Positions 38,714 through 47,424 of a DNA stretch of 64,000 bases are shown here, piece by piece; the stretch's first letter is position 1; each line of letters opens with the position of its first letter. This stretch comes from Burkholderiales bacterium 8X (GTDB lineage Bacteria; Pseudomonadota; Gammaproteobacteria; Burkholderiales; Burkholderiaceae_C). The notes beneath the pieces were generated by a model that was not told the DNA's origin, made no database searches, and worked only from the letters and a program-made list of their open reading frames with translations. The stretch lies in the NCBI GenBank assembly GCA_902506565.1, contig LR732703.1, forward strand, positions 684,030-748,029, read 5' to 3'. The position numbers were made by a program, and so were the translations under genes.

Positions 38714-39351
38714 TGGGCGCGGCAAGGCGTCCATTCATCTTCGTACTCGCCGGTGTCAATGGTGCCGGAAAAAGCTCCGTCGGCGGCGGCCTGCTGCGAG
38801 AACATGGCCTGGACTGGTTCAACCCCGACAGCTACGCGCGCGAGCTGGCGGCGCGTCTGAAACTGGACATTCAGTCTGCCAACGCCGCCGCCTGGCAATA
38901 TGGTCGTGATCAGCTCGTAGACGCCCTCCGGCAGGCGCGCAACTTCGCCTTCGAGACCACGCTCGGGGCCAGCACGATGCCCAACCTCCTGATCGAGGCC
39001 GCCGCGACCCACGATGTCATCTTGATCTACTGCGGGCTGGCCTCACCCGAGCTCCATCTGGAACGGGTCCGTTTTCGCGTGACCCACGGCGGACACGACA
39101 TCCCCGAAGCCAAGATCCGCGAGCGCTGGACTACATCGCGGCTGAACCTGATCCGCCTTCTGCCCGCTCTCAAGCGGCTTCAAGTATTCGACAACAGCGC
39201 CCCTGCCGATGCCGAAGGGAACATCCCCGACCCGATGCTTGTGCTGGAGATGGCAGATGGCCGGACGCTCTTTCCGGACGAGTCGGATCTCGACGCGCTC
39301 GCAAGCACTCCTGCATGGGCCCGCCCGGTGGTGCAGGCCGCATTGCAGTAG
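38713..39351 (+). CDS. Zeta-toxin-like P-loop kinase
   Basis: A 212-residue protein. The Walker A motif 'GVNGAGKSS' (residues 14-22) and 'WFNPDSYARELAARL' match zeta/PezT-type kinases and related AAA-like toxins, as do 'FAFETTLGAS' and 'RERWTTSRLNLIRLLP'. Zeta toxins phosphorylate UDP-N-acetylglucosamine and block wall synthesis; homologues may phosphorylate other targets. It is coupled to the Phd-type antitoxin by a 1-base overlap. It is shorter than classical zeta (about 270-290 residues), so the target may differ. Confidence 0.83.
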   Translation: MGAARRPFIFVLAGVNGAGKSSVGGGLLREHGLDWFNPDSYARELAARLKLDIQSANAAAWQYGRDQLVDALRQARNFAFETTLGASTMPNLLIEAAATHDVILIYCGLASPELHLERVRFRVTHGGHDIPEAKIRERWTTSRLNLIRLLPALKRLQVFDNSAPADAEGNIPDPMLVLEMADGRTLFPDESDLDALASTPAWARPVVQAALQ

Positions 39352-39414
39352 GCAGAAGGCAGAAGGACTGAGAGCCGTCTCCAACGAGCAGTCCGCCTGT
39401 CAGCTGCCAGCCGC

Positions 39415-40557
39415 TCACGGCGGCGGCATCCGGTAAGTGGCCGGCGTCCTGCTCAGCTTGATCGGCGAAGCGATCCCCTTGTAGCCAGGCATCTCCACGA
39501 TCATTTCCCGATGCGCCGTATGCGGCAGCGCGAGTGCCTCGGGCACCGAAAGAACCGGCGCACACGGCACCCCTGCCTTGGAAAGCGGCTCCACGACGGA
39601 CGCGCCATCCACTGCCGCCAGCAAGCGCAACAGCTCGGACCGCAGCGCCGCCCTGTTGACCGACCGGTCGCGTGCCGTCGCAAATTCGACGCGCATGGCC
39701 AGCTCCGGCTCGCCGAGGAATCGGCACAGCTGCTGGAACTGCCGGTCGTTGCCCACCGCGAGGAACACGGGCGTGGTCCGCGTCTCGAACGAGTCGTACG
39801 GGTAGATGTTCGGATGCGCATTGCCTGTGCGGCGCGGCTCACCCGCCCCGCCGAACAGGTTGGCTGCATGCGGATGCAGCAGCGACAAGCCGGAATCGAA
39901 GAGGGCTGCCTCGACAAATTGGCCCTTGTCGCTGCGCGCCCGTTCCTGCAGGGCGAGCAGGATGCCGATGGCCGCGTTCAGCCCGGTGACCATGTCGACC
40001 ACCGGCAACCCGACCCGCAGCGGCTCGCCGCCCGCGTCCCCGTTGACGCTCATGATGCCGCTCAAAGCCTGGATCGCCGCGTCGTAGCCCGGGATGCCGC
40101 CCAGCGGTCCGTTCGCCCCGTAGCCGCTGACCCGGCAGTGGATCAGCCGCGGATGCCGGCGAGACAGGACCTCGTACCCGAGGCCCCACTTTTCGAGCGT
40201 CCCGGTCTTGAAGTTCTCGAGCAGCACGTCGGCACCTTCGAGCAGGGTCAGGAGCTGCTGGCGGCCGTCGTCCGTCGTCAGGTCGAGGCGCAGCCCGCGC
40301 TTGTTCCGGTTCAGCCCGACATAGTAGGAAGCGACGCCGTTCTCGAAGGGAGGGCCCCAGGTGCGAGTCTCGTCGCCCTGCGGCGGTTCGATCTTGAGGA
40401 CGTCGGCGCCGTGGTCGGCCAGGATCTGCCCGCAGTACGGTCCGCCCAGCACGCGGGATGCATCGATGACGCGGATGCCGTGCAGCGCGCCGCGCGGCGC
40501 GGCGGCCATCTCACGCTTTTCCGCCGCGGACGTGTCTTCGTGGTGATGGGTCGTCAT
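39415..40557 (-). CDS. CaiB/BaiF-family (class III) CoA transferase
   Basis: A 380-residue CoA transferase moving CoA between acids. The N-terminus reads 'LHGIRVIDASRVLGGPYCGQILADHGADVLKIEPP' (in two halves, residues about 25-60), with 'NRNKRGLRLDLTT' and 'LLENFKTGTLEKWGL'. The expected catalytic Asp lies in the family segment 'GYDAAIQALSGIMS...GLPVVDMVTGLNA'. It is the last gene of the minus-strand catabolic operon, coupled by a 4-bp overlap to the NTF2-like gene. It could activate the pathway substrate using succinyl- or acetyl-CoA; the actual acceptor is unknown. Confidence 0.9.
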   Translation of the reverse strand: MTTHHHEDTSAAEKREMAAAPRGALHGIRVIDASRVLGGPYCGQILADHGADVLKIEPPQGDETRTWGPPFENGVASYYVGLNRNKRGLRLDLTTDDGRQQLLTLLEGADVLLENFKTGTLEKWGLGYEVLSRRHPRLIHCRVSGYGANGPLGGIPGYDAAIQALSGIMSVNGDAGGEPLRVGLPVVDMVTGLNAAIGILLALQERARSDKGQFVEAALFDSGLSLLHPHAANLFGGAGEPRRTGNAHPNIYPYDSFETRTTPVFLAVGNDRQFQQLCRFLGEPELAMRVEFATARDRSVNRAALRSELLRLLAAVDGASVVEPLSKAGVPCAPVLSVPEALALPHTAHREMIVEMPGYKGIASPIKLSRTPATYRMPPP

Positions 40558-41075
40558 GTCGTGCTCCAGAACCGATACAGCGCATCCCCCGGCCACGCCG
40601 ACCCGACCGGCCGTCGCGCACCGAAGCGCATATCGCCCTCGGCGAGTTCCGGTCGCTCGCGCTCCTCGAGCCAGTCGTACACCACGGTGCGGGCTGCAAT
40701 CCGCCATTCGCCTTGCCGGCGCTCGAATCGATCCAGGTAGCGGCCCGCCAGGAACGTCTCTTGCGTCGGCGCCGCGGCGCTGGCCTGCAGTGCGATGAAG
40801 TAGCTCTCGACCGCGGCCGAATCACCGCGCAAGTCGATGCCCATGTTGCAGATGGCATGCACCCGCTGGCCGCCGGCGCGCAACTTCACGAGCGCCTGCT
40901 CGATGAAGCCGGCCGCGCTGCCGCGATAGGCACCATGTTCGTCCGTCGCGTCAGGCCAGTAGGCCGAGCGCAAAGCGTCCTCGTCGGCGCGGTCGATGCC
41001 ACGGCAGTAGCGGTGCATGCAGTCGCGGATCGCCTCGCGATCGAGCAGGTCCTGCAAGGTGGCAGCGGGCCTCAT
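40554..41075 (-). CDS. NTF2/SnoaL-like protein
   Basis: A 173-residue protein of the SnoaL_4 type: 'LLDREAIRDCMHRYCRGIDRADEDALRSAYWPDATDEHG' spans the first helices (quoted across residues 9-47). The HRYCRG and YW-D-A pattern is common in polyketide cyclases, dehydratases and ring-hydroxylase-associated proteins. Its C-terminal tail after residue 145 is longer than the core fold. It is coupled on both sides by ATGA overlaps to the VOC protein and the CoA transferase, so it acts in the same pathway. A dehydratase or isomerase role is plausible but unproven. Confidence 0.82.
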   Translation of the reverse strand: MRPAATLQDLLDREAIRDCMHRYCRGIDRADEDALRSAYWPDATDEHGAYRGSAAGFIEQALVKLRAGGQRVHAICNMGIDLRGDSAAVESYFIALQASAAAPTQETFLAGRYLDRFERRQGEWRIAARTVVYDWLEERERPELAEGDMRFGARRPVGSAWPGDALYRFWSTT

Positions 41076-41440
41076 GCCTTCGCCGATGCCGCACGCTTGA
41101 AGAGCTGCACCAGGTTGCCTTCCGGATCTCGGAGCGACAACACGCTGCCGTGCGCACCCATGTCGCGAAGTCCCAGCGCCTCGCCGCCCGCCGCATCGAT
41201 ACGCTCGCGCAGGCCGTCGAAGTCGTCGACCTCGAACACCATCACCAGGCCCGAGGTCGCCGGCGCGGCTTCCTCCAGCGAAGCCACGGCGACATTGCTG
41301 CCGCCGGCCGCATACTGGATCCAGCGCTCGCCGTCCCGGAACTTGGGCTCAAGTCCGAGGGCGGACTCGTAGAAGGTGCCCAGCCTGCCCGGATCGGCCG
41401 AGGCGACGAAGACGTTCTGAAGGCGTCGAATGGTCCCCAT
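41072..41440 (-). CDS. VOC/glyoxalase-fold protein
   Basis: A 122-residue vicinal-oxygen-chelate protein: 'VFVASADPGRLGTFYESALGLEP' at the start, 'LVMVFEVDDFDGLRERI' in the middle and 'SLRDPEGNLVQLFKRA' at the end, the classical paired beta-alpha-beta3 pattern. The second-half glutamate of metal-dependent VOC enzymes is not obvious in 'DPEGNLVQLF', where a Gln precedes Leu, so metal catalysis is uncertain. It overlaps the NTF2-like gene by 4 bp and follows the SDR gene by 3 bp. An epimerase-type role on an acyl-CoA is possible. Confidence 0.82.
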   Translation of the reverse strand: MGTIRRLQNVFVASADPGRLGTFYESALGLEPKFRDGERWIQYAAGGSNVAVASLEEAAPATSGLVMVFEVDDFDGLRERIDAAGGEALGLRDMGAHGSVLSLRDPEGNLVQLFKRAASAKA

Positions 41441-41443
41441 GCC

Positions 41444-42205
41444 TCACCCCAACGAAGTCTGCGACGCGCCACCATCGAGGTGAATGACGTCCGCGTTGAC
41501 GAATCGCGAGGCATCGCCGGCCAGGAAGCAGATGGCGTCCGCGATGTCCTCGACCGTGCCGAGTCGGCCGAGCGGCGTGCGCGCAATGCGCCTCGCATCG
41601 AGTTCGACGTTGCGATGCTTGGCCGTTCCTTCCGTCGGAACCGCCCCCGGTGCGACCGCATTCACGCGAATGCCGCGTGCGCCCAGGTCGGCAGCCGCGG
41701 CTCGCGTGATGCCGACCACGCCGGCCTTGATGCCGCTGTAGACCACGGAGCGCGCCGGCGAACGCACGGCCGCGATCGAAGCGACGTTGATGATCGAGCC
41801 GCCCCGCTCCGCATCCATCGCTTCGGCCGCTGCCTGGATGCCCCAGATCACCGACTTGAAGCCGATCTCCACCATGCGGTCCATCACCTCCGGCGTGATC
41901 TCGGCCAGCGGCTGGTAGCGCACCCAGGCTGCGTTGTTGACGTGGATGTCGAGGCGGCCCGCTTCGCTGGCAAGGCGCAGCACCGCCGCGCGCATGCCCT
42001 CCCGCGTGGAAACATCCTGCGCAAGCGGTATCGCGCGTCCGCCGGCAGCCTCGACCGCCGCGACGGTCTCCTGCACGAACTCCTCCTTCAGGTCGTTCAC
42101 GCCGATGGTCGCGCCGAGCCGGGCCATGGCGATGGCAGCCGCCTTGCCGATGCCGTGGCCTGCGCCGCTGATGAAGGCCACCCGGCCATCGAGGGAAGAA
42201 GTCAT
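41444..42205 (-). CDS. Short-chain dehydrogenase/reductase
   Basis: A 253-residue classical SDR. The cofactor loop is 'AFISGAGHGIGKAAA' (residues 9-23), 'HVNNAAW' and 'INVASIAAV' carry the conserved Asn and Ser, and 'VVYSGIKAGVV' has the Tyr-x3-Lys pair. The C-terminus 'VIHLDGGASQTSLG' is standard. In this operon it would fit the 3-hydroxyacyl-CoA (or hydroxy acid) dehydrogenation step that follows the enoyl-CoA hydratase; this role is inferred from position. Its start overlaps the upstream ligase stop by 4 bp. Confidence 0.9.
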   Translation of the reverse strand: MTSSLDGRVAFISGAGHGIGKAAAIAMARLGATIGVNDLKEEFVQETVAAVEAAGGRAIPLAQDVSTREGMRAAVLRLASEAGRLDIHVNNAAWVRYQPLAEITPEVMDRMVEIGFKSVIWGIQAAAEAMDAERGGSIINVASIAAVRSPARSVVYSGIKAGVVGITRAAAADLGARGIRVNAVAPGAVPTEGTAKHRNVELDARRIARTPLGRLGTVEDIADAICFLAGDASRFVNADVIHLDGGASQTSLG

Positions 42206-44325
42206 TCGGTTTCCTTGGACTTGGCGACGAGCAGCGCGTCGAGGACATGGGCGCCCTTGCCGGCGTCCTGCACGCGCAGTGGATTGATGTCGATCTCCGC
42301 CACGCGATCGGCATGTGCCGCAGCGAAGCGCGACAGCGCCGCAATCGCGCTGGCCGCAGCCTGAACGTCGGCCTTCGGCCGGCCGCGCGCGCCGTCGAGC
42401 AACGGGAACGATCTAAGCGACCGCAGCATGGCCAGGGCCCCTGCATCGTCGACCGGCGCGATCTCCAGCGCGACATCGTTCATCACCTCCGCGAAGATGC
42501 CGCCGAGGCCGACCATCACGACCGGACCGAAGACCGGGTCGTTCTTGGCGCCGAGGATCAGTTCGGTGCCGCCCTCGGCCATTTGCGCGACCAGCACGCC
42601 GTCGATGCGCGCCGCGGGCGCTTTGTCGGCAATCCGGGCCAGCAGTTCGCGGTAAGCCTTGGCGAGTTCGTCTTCATTGCGCACGCCCACGACCACCCCA
42701 CCGACTTCCGTCTTGTGCGGGATGTCGGGCGACACGATCTTGAGCACCAGCGGAAACCCGGTTTCTTTCGCTGCCGAGACGGCCTCGCCCAAGCTTCGCG
42801 CGACGCGTTCGCACAGCATCGGGAGGCCCGCCTCCGCCAGTGCGAGTTTGGCAGCGGCTTCGTTGGCGAAGGCCGCCGCGGGGAGCGGGTCGAGTTTGGT
42901 TGCAGGCACTGGCGTGACCCGCGGCCGCCTGGCCCCGGCTCCGACCAACCCTGCCAAGGTAGCGCAGGCCGCATCGATGCCTTCGATGGCCGGGTAGCCC
43001 ATCTGGTTGAGCTGTGCAATGACATCGCGCGGACCACGGGTCGACAGCAGCACCAGCTTGCCGGGGACTTCTTCGCGCACCCGTCGCAAGGCTTCGAAGT
43101 AGACGTCCTTCAGCCGCGGCATGAAGAAGGCGTTGGCCGACTGCAGGATGATGGCGTCGCAAGCCGGATCCTGCGCGACCGCGGACAGCACGCCATGCAG
43201 CAGCTCCGGCTTGCTCGAGACCTGCGCGGTCATGTCCACCGGGTTGGCCGGCGAAGCGAACGGAACCATCGACAGCACGCGATCCTGCGTGGCAGCGGAC
43301 AGGCGCGGAAGCTCGAGGCCGACCGCCGTCGCCGCGTCGGCCAGCAAAATGCCGAAGCCGCCGGATGCCGTGACCACCGCGACCCGATGGCCTTCGGGCA
43401 ACCGATCCGGCCCCACGACCGAAATCGCGTGACCCAGCTCCAGCAGTTGCTCGATGCTGGGTACCCGGATCGCGCCGCCGTGCCGCAGGACCGCATCGAA
43501 GACTTCGTCCGATCCGGCCAGTGCGCCGGTATGGGAGGCGGCGGCGGCACGCCCGGCGTCCGACACGCCCACCTTCAGTAGAACGACCGGCTTGCCGGCG
43601 TCGCGGGCGAGCGCCAAGGCCTGCATGAACTTCGGGCCGTCGCGGCAGGTCTCCATGCAGCACAGGATGACCGAGGTACCCGGATGCGCGGCCAACGCGG
43701 CGATGCCGTCCGCCACGTCCACGTCGCATTCGTTCCCGGTGGTCAGCAGCCGGCTGATGCCCATGCCGCGTTCGGCTGCCAGCCGCATGGTGTAGCTGCC
43801 CAGGTTGCCGCTTTGCGAAACGATGCCGACAGCGCCCGGCGTCGGCAAGGCTGATTCGAGGGTGACGGAGAAGGTCGCGATGCTTTTTTCCGGCACGCCG
43901 ATCGAGCCCAGGCAGTTCGGGCCGACCACGCGCATGCCGCTATCGCGCGCCAGCAGGCCCATCAGCGCCTGCAGCTTCGCGCCCTCCTCGCCCATCTCGG
44001 AGAAGCCGGACGACAGCACGACGGCTGCACGCACGCCGCGCACGGCGCAATCGCGCAGCGCCTCCAGCACGCCTTGGGGCGGCACCGCCAACAAGGCCAG
44101 CTCGGGGGTTTCCGGTAGCTCGTGCAGGGTTGCGAATGCCTGCAACGACTGCACCGTGCCCGCCTTGCGGTTGATCGGGTAGATCGCGCCCTGGTAACCG
44201 TACTTCAGGAGGAATTGCAGCGGCCTTCCGCCGATCTTGGTGACATCGTCCGACGCACCGAAGATCGCGATCGACCGCGGCGAAAAAACCGCGTCCAGCC
44301 CCTTGCCGACTTCCAGCGTGCTCAT
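42202..44325 (-). CDS. NDP-forming acyl-CoA synthetase (acetate-CoA ligase family)
   Basis: A 707-residue single-chain acyl-CoA synthetase of the ADP-forming superfamily. An N-terminal CoA-binding domain ('PRSIAIFGASDDVTKIGGR', residues 16-34) is followed by succinyl-CoA-ligase-like domains with 'VSQSGNLGSY' and the 'ASHTGALAGSDE' motif that holds the phospho-histidine. The C-terminal ATP-grasp has 'FPLVLKIVSPDIPHKTEVGGV'. It would activate a pathway acid to its CoA thioester. It overlaps the SDR downstream and lies 3 bp after the enoyl-CoA hydratase gene. Confidence 0.92.
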   Translation of the reverse strand: MSTLEVGKGLDAVFSPRSIAIFGASDDVTKIGGRPLQFLLKYGYQGAIYPINRKAGTVQSLQAFATLHELPETPELALLAVPPQGVLEALRDCAVRGVRAAVVLSSGFSEMGEEGAKLQALMGLLARDSGMRVVGPNCLGSIGVPEKSIATFSVTLESALPTPGAVGIVSQSGNLGSYTMRLAAERGMGISRLLTTGNECDVDVADGIAALAAHPGTSVILCCMETCRDGPKFMQALALARDAGKPVVLLKVGVSDAGRAAAASHTGALAGSDEVFDAVLRHGGAIRVPSIEQLLELGHAISVVGPDRLPEGHRVAVVTASGGFGILLADAATAVGLELPRLSAATQDRVLSMVPFASPANPVDMTAQVSSKPELLHGVLSAVAQDPACDAIILQSANAFFMPRLKDVYFEALRRVREEVPGKLVLLSTRGPRDVIAQLNQMGYPAIEGIDAACATLAGLVGAGARRPRVTPVPATKLDPLPAAAFANEAAAKLALAEAGLPMLCERVARSLGEAVSAAKETGFPLVLKIVSPDIPHKTEVGGVVVGVRNEDELAKAYRELLARIADKAPAARIDGVLVAQMAEGGTELILGAKNDPVFGPVVMVGLGGIFAEVMNDVALEIAPVDDAGALAMLRSLRSFPLLDGARGRPKADVQAAASAIAALSRFAAAHADRVAEIDINPLRVQDAGKGAHVLDALLVAKSKETE

Positions 44326-44328
44326 GCT

Positions 44329-45090
44329 TCAGCGGCCCTTGTAGACGGGCTTGCGCTTCTCGAGGAAGGCGCTGCGCGCCTCCTTCGCGTCCTCCGTCTT
44401 CGACAGGGCCATGGTGAAGTTCTGCTCGAAGCGGTAGCCGTCTCGCTGCGGCAGCAGGTCCATCATGTTCGCCGCGTTCTTGGCGTACGCCATCGCGATC
44501 GGACTCTTCGAAGCGATGTCCGCGGCGATCAGCATCGCGGTCGGCATCAGCTGGTCCGCCGGCACCACCTCGTCGAGCACGCCGCGGCGATAAAGCTCGG
44601 CGGCCGGCACCCGCATGCCGGTGAAGAACATGCGGCGGGTGAACGATCGCCCGACCAGCGTCCGCAGCATCGACACGCCGCCCGCGAGGCCGACGTTGAT
44701 CTCCGGCATCGCGAAGGTGGCCTGCTCGGACGCAACGAAGATGTCGCAGGCGCACATCAGACCGAGCCCGGCCCCCAGCGCAGCGCCGTTGACAGCCGCG
44801 ATCACGGGCTTGACGCATTCGCGGATCGCGTTGCCGGTTTCGCGCGTCAGCCGGTTGTGCAAGAGGAAGTCGCCGGCCTTGTCGGCGTCGGGGCGATCCT
44901 TGAGGTCGGCGCCGGAGCAGAAGACATTGCCTTCGGCGGTGAGGATCGCCACCCGGATGTCCTCGCGTTCGGAGATCTCGTCGAACACTTCGATCATCCG
45001 CTTGCGGGTGGCACGATCGAGGGCGTTGACCGGCGGACGGTCCAGCCGGACGATGGCGATGTAATCCTTGACTTCGAGACTGACGCTCAT
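44329..45090 (-). CDS. Enoyl-CoA hydratase/isomerase family protein
   Basis: A 253-residue crotonase-fold enzyme. The first oxyanion-hole strand is 'AEGNVFCSGADLKDRPDA' and the second is 'AAVNGAALGAGLGLMCACDI'. 'ATFAMPEINVGLAGGVSMLRTLVG' covers the usual catalytic region, where the first conserved glutamate appears in 'PEINVG' but the second is not clear. It may therefore be a hydratase, isomerase or hydrolase. ATG 45090 shares one base with the upstream acyl-CoA dehydrogenase stop (TGATG). Role: hydration after acyl-CoA dehydrogenation. Confidence 0.88.
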   Translation of the reverse strand: MSVSLEVKDYIAIVRLDRPPVNALDRATRKRMIEVFDEISEREDIRVAILTAEGNVFCSGADLKDRPDADKAGDFLLHNRLTRETGNAIRECVKPVIAAVNGAALGAGLGLMCACDIFVASEQATFAMPEINVGLAGGVSMLRTLVGRSFTRRMFFTGMRVPAAELYRRGVLDEVVPADQLMPTAMLIAADIASKSPIAMAYAKNAANMMDLLPQRDGYRFEQNFTMALSKTEDAKEARSAFLEKRKPVYKGR

Positions 45091-46205
45091 CAAGCGCTCC
45101 TGGTGATCGGGTTGGGTTTGAAGGCGGAGGCGTCTCGGTGGCCGCCCAGCAGGCGAGACGCATGCGTGAGGCGGTCGCCGTATCGGAAATCCGAGGCAAG
45201 CAGCCGTTGCGCCAGACAGGTGGCGAGGACTTCCTCGCTCACGCCCATGCCGCCATGCATCTGGATGGCGGCCTCGGCGCAGAAGCGCGCGTGCTCCGCC
45301 AGCGCCACCTTGGCGAGCCGCAAGGTGCGCGGCAGCTCCGGCGAGTTCGCCTCGTGAAGCTGGAACGCATGCAGGACCAGTCCCCGGGCCGCCAGGTAGC
45401 GCACGAACATGTCGGCGACCCGATGCCGGAGCACCTGGAACGAGGCCAGCGCCACGCCGAACTGCTTTCTCTCCTTCAGGTGCGCGATGGTGGCCTGCAC
45501 CAGCGCCCCGAGCGACGAGACCGTGTCGACGGCGGTCAGCAACAGGGCCGAGTCGTCGGCTCGGGCGAGTGCGCTCCTCGCAGCCGCGCCGCGCGCCACG
45601 CAGGCACCGGCCGGCACGCTGACGGCATCGAAAAGGTAGTCGGCGCCCAGCCGGCCTTCCATCGTGCGATAGCTGGCTGCAGGCTGGGGCACGCGATCGG
45701 CGGCCAGCACGAACAACCCGATCTCGTCGCTTCCTTGCAGGCGGGCGGCCATGACGGCATGCGTGAACGCGAGCGAGTCATCGGTGCCCCGGATCGCACC
45801 CGTGAGTTCCCAGCCGATGTCGAGCTGGCGGGCCTCCAAAGCGACGTCCTGCAGCGACCTCGAAAGCGGCGCGAGCACCGCGAACTTGGCCGTGCCCTCG
45901 GCGACGGGCGGCAGCCAGGTCGAAGTCGACTCCGCCGAAGCCTGCAGCAGCAGCGGTGCGATGGCGCACGACTCGATGACCGGCAGCTGTACGCCATGCG
46001 AGGCCAATCCTTCCACGATCGCGCCCAGGTCGGCCAGGGTGCCGCCGGCGCCATCGAGCGCTTCGGGAATCAGCGTGAGGGGCCAACCCATTTCATGGAT
46101 CGGGTCCTGCCCTTCGAACTCGCCCTTGCCGGCGTTGTCCTCGGCAAAGCGTTCTGCGGCGTCCAGCGGCATGCCAGGCAGCAGTGGCGGAAAAGAAAGG
46201 GTCAT
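45090..46205 (-). CDS. Acyl-CoA dehydrogenase-family protein (second subunit type)
   Basis: A 371-residue acyl-CoA dehydrogenase fold. The N-terminal domain is divergent ('AERFAEDNAGKGEFEGQDP', then 'WPLTLIPEALDGAGGTLADLG'), with 'AALAEH...CAEAAIQMHGGMGVSEE' as the C-terminal helical signature. Paired ACAD genes of unequal conservation often form alpha2beta2 enzymes acting on steroid or cyclic side-chain CoA esters, in which only one subunit carries the catalytic base. This copy sits 3 bp after the better-conserved ACAD gene, so a heteromer is plausible (inference). It uses FAD and passes electrons to ETF. Confidence 0.87.
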   Translation of the reverse strand: MTLSFPPLLPGMPLDAAERFAEDNAGKGEFEGQDPIHEMGWPLTLIPEALDGAGGTLADLGAIVEGLASHGVQLPVIESCAIAPLLLQASAESTSTWLPPVAEGTAKFAVLAPLSRSLQDVALEARQLDIGWELTGAIRGTDDSLAFTHAVMAARLQGSDEIGLFVLAADRVPQPAASYRTMEGRLGADYLFDAVSVPAGACVARGAAARSALARADDSALLLTAVDTVSSLGALVQATIAHLKERKQFGVALASFQVLRHRVADMFVRYLAARGLVLHAFQLHEANSPELPRTLRLAKVALAEHARFCAEAAIQMHGGMGVSEEVLATCLAQRLLASDFRYGDRLTHASRLLGGHRDASAFKPNPITRSA

Positions 46206-46208
46206 GGC

Positions 46209-47378
46209 TCAGGCTCCCAGCAATTCGTTGGCGATCACGTTGCGCTGCACTTCGGAAGTGCCGCCGGCGATCGTGCGGGCGCGGGTGAACATGTAGTTCT
46301 GGATCCAGGTCGCCCCATCCGTCCCCGGCTCCTCGGCATCCCGAAGCTGGAAGCGGTGGGCCGCATCGGGTCCGACCGCATCGAGCGCGATCGTGGTCAG
46401 GCGCTGGGCCACGTCGGCCACCAGCATCTTGATCGCCGAAGGTTGCACGCCGAGCGGACGCTGGTTGATCAGGTCGTCGGTGGCATTCGCCATCATCACG
46501 CGGGCGCCCTTGGTGTCGGCTTCGCACAAGAGCAGCCGGTAGCGAAGCGATCCGAGATCGCGCTGGCTGCCCGGCGCGCTCGCGGCTTCCTCGACCACCC
46601 GGGTGACCTGGCGGCGCACCAGCTCGAGCCGGGCGATGTTGGCCGCCGGCAGGCGCTCGCGTTCGAGCAGGAACTTGGCACAGGTCCAGCCCTTGCCCTC
46701 CTCGCCGACCAGGTTGTCGACCGGCACGCGGACCTCGTCGAAGAAGACTTCGTTCAGGTGGTGCCAGCCGTCGATGGTGCGGATCGGCCGCACGGTGATG
46801 CCGGGCGTTGCCATGGAGACCAGCAGCAGCGAGATGCCTTCCTGCTTGCGCGCTTCCTTCGAGGTGCGCACCAGCATGTAGATCATGTTGGCCTCGTGCG
46901 CATGCGAGGTCCAGATCTTCTGCCCGTTGACGACATAGTGGTCGCCATCGCGCCGGGCGCTGGTCTGCAGCGACGCGAGATCCGATCCCGAACCCGGCTC
47001 GGAGTAACCCTGGCACCACCAGTCCGAGCCATCCAGGATGCGCGGCAGCAGCCGGGCCTTCTGCTCAGGGGTGCCGAAGCGGATGATCACCGGCCCGATG
47101 TGGCCGAGACCGTGGTGGTAGAGCGGCGGACAGTCGTTCTCGGCCATCACTTCCTCGAAGACCTGGCGCTGGCGCACGGTCCAGCCGGTGCCGCCGAACT
47201 CCTCGGGCCAGGCCGGTGCGCCCCAGCCCTTCGAGTGGAGGATTTCCTGCCAGCGCTGGTACTCGCGCTTGGTCACCTTCTGGCCGGCCGCGACCACGGC
47301 ACGAATCTCGGGTGGGCACGCGTCGCGTGCGAAGGCCTCCAGTTCACGACGAAAGGCGTCGAGGTCAATGTCCTGCAT
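46209..47378 (-). CDS. Acyl-CoA dehydrogenase
   Basis: A 389-residue FAD-dependent acyl-CoA dehydrogenase. It has 'WPEEFGGTGWTVRQRQVFEEVMAE', the FAD-contact motif 'CQGYSEPGSGSDLASLQT' (about residue 130), 'NGQKIWTSHAHEANM' and the C-terminal 'ARTIAGGTSEVQRNVIANELLG', where the catalytic carboxylate region of this subfamily lies. It introduces the alpha-beta double bond in a CoA thioester. It precedes the second ACAD by 3 bp and the FCD-fused flavin reductase lies 46 bp upstream, all on one presumed transcript from 49480. Confidence 0.93.
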   Translation of the reverse strand: MQDIDLDAFRRELEAFARDACPPEIRAVVAAGQKVTKREYQRWQEILHSKGWGAPAWPEEFGGTGWTVRQRQVFEEVMAENDCPPLYHHGLGHIGPVIIRFGTPEQKARLLPRILDGSDWWCQGYSEPGSGSDLASLQTSARRDGDHYVVNGQKIWTSHAHEANMIYMLVRTSKEARKQEGISLLLVSMATPGITVRPIRTIDGWHHLNEVFFDEVRVPVDNLVGEEGKGWTCAKFLLERERLPAANIARLELVRRQVTRVVEEAASAPGSQRDLGSLRYRLLLCEADTKGARVMMANATDDLINQRPLGVQPSAIKMLVADVAQRLTTIALDAVGPDAAHRFQLRDAEEPGTDGATWIQNYMFTRARTIAGGTSEVQRNVIANELLGA

Positions 47379-47424
47379 GGTCTCTTTCTTGTCTTGGATC
47401 CTCGGCGCACTCGCGCCGACGGGG

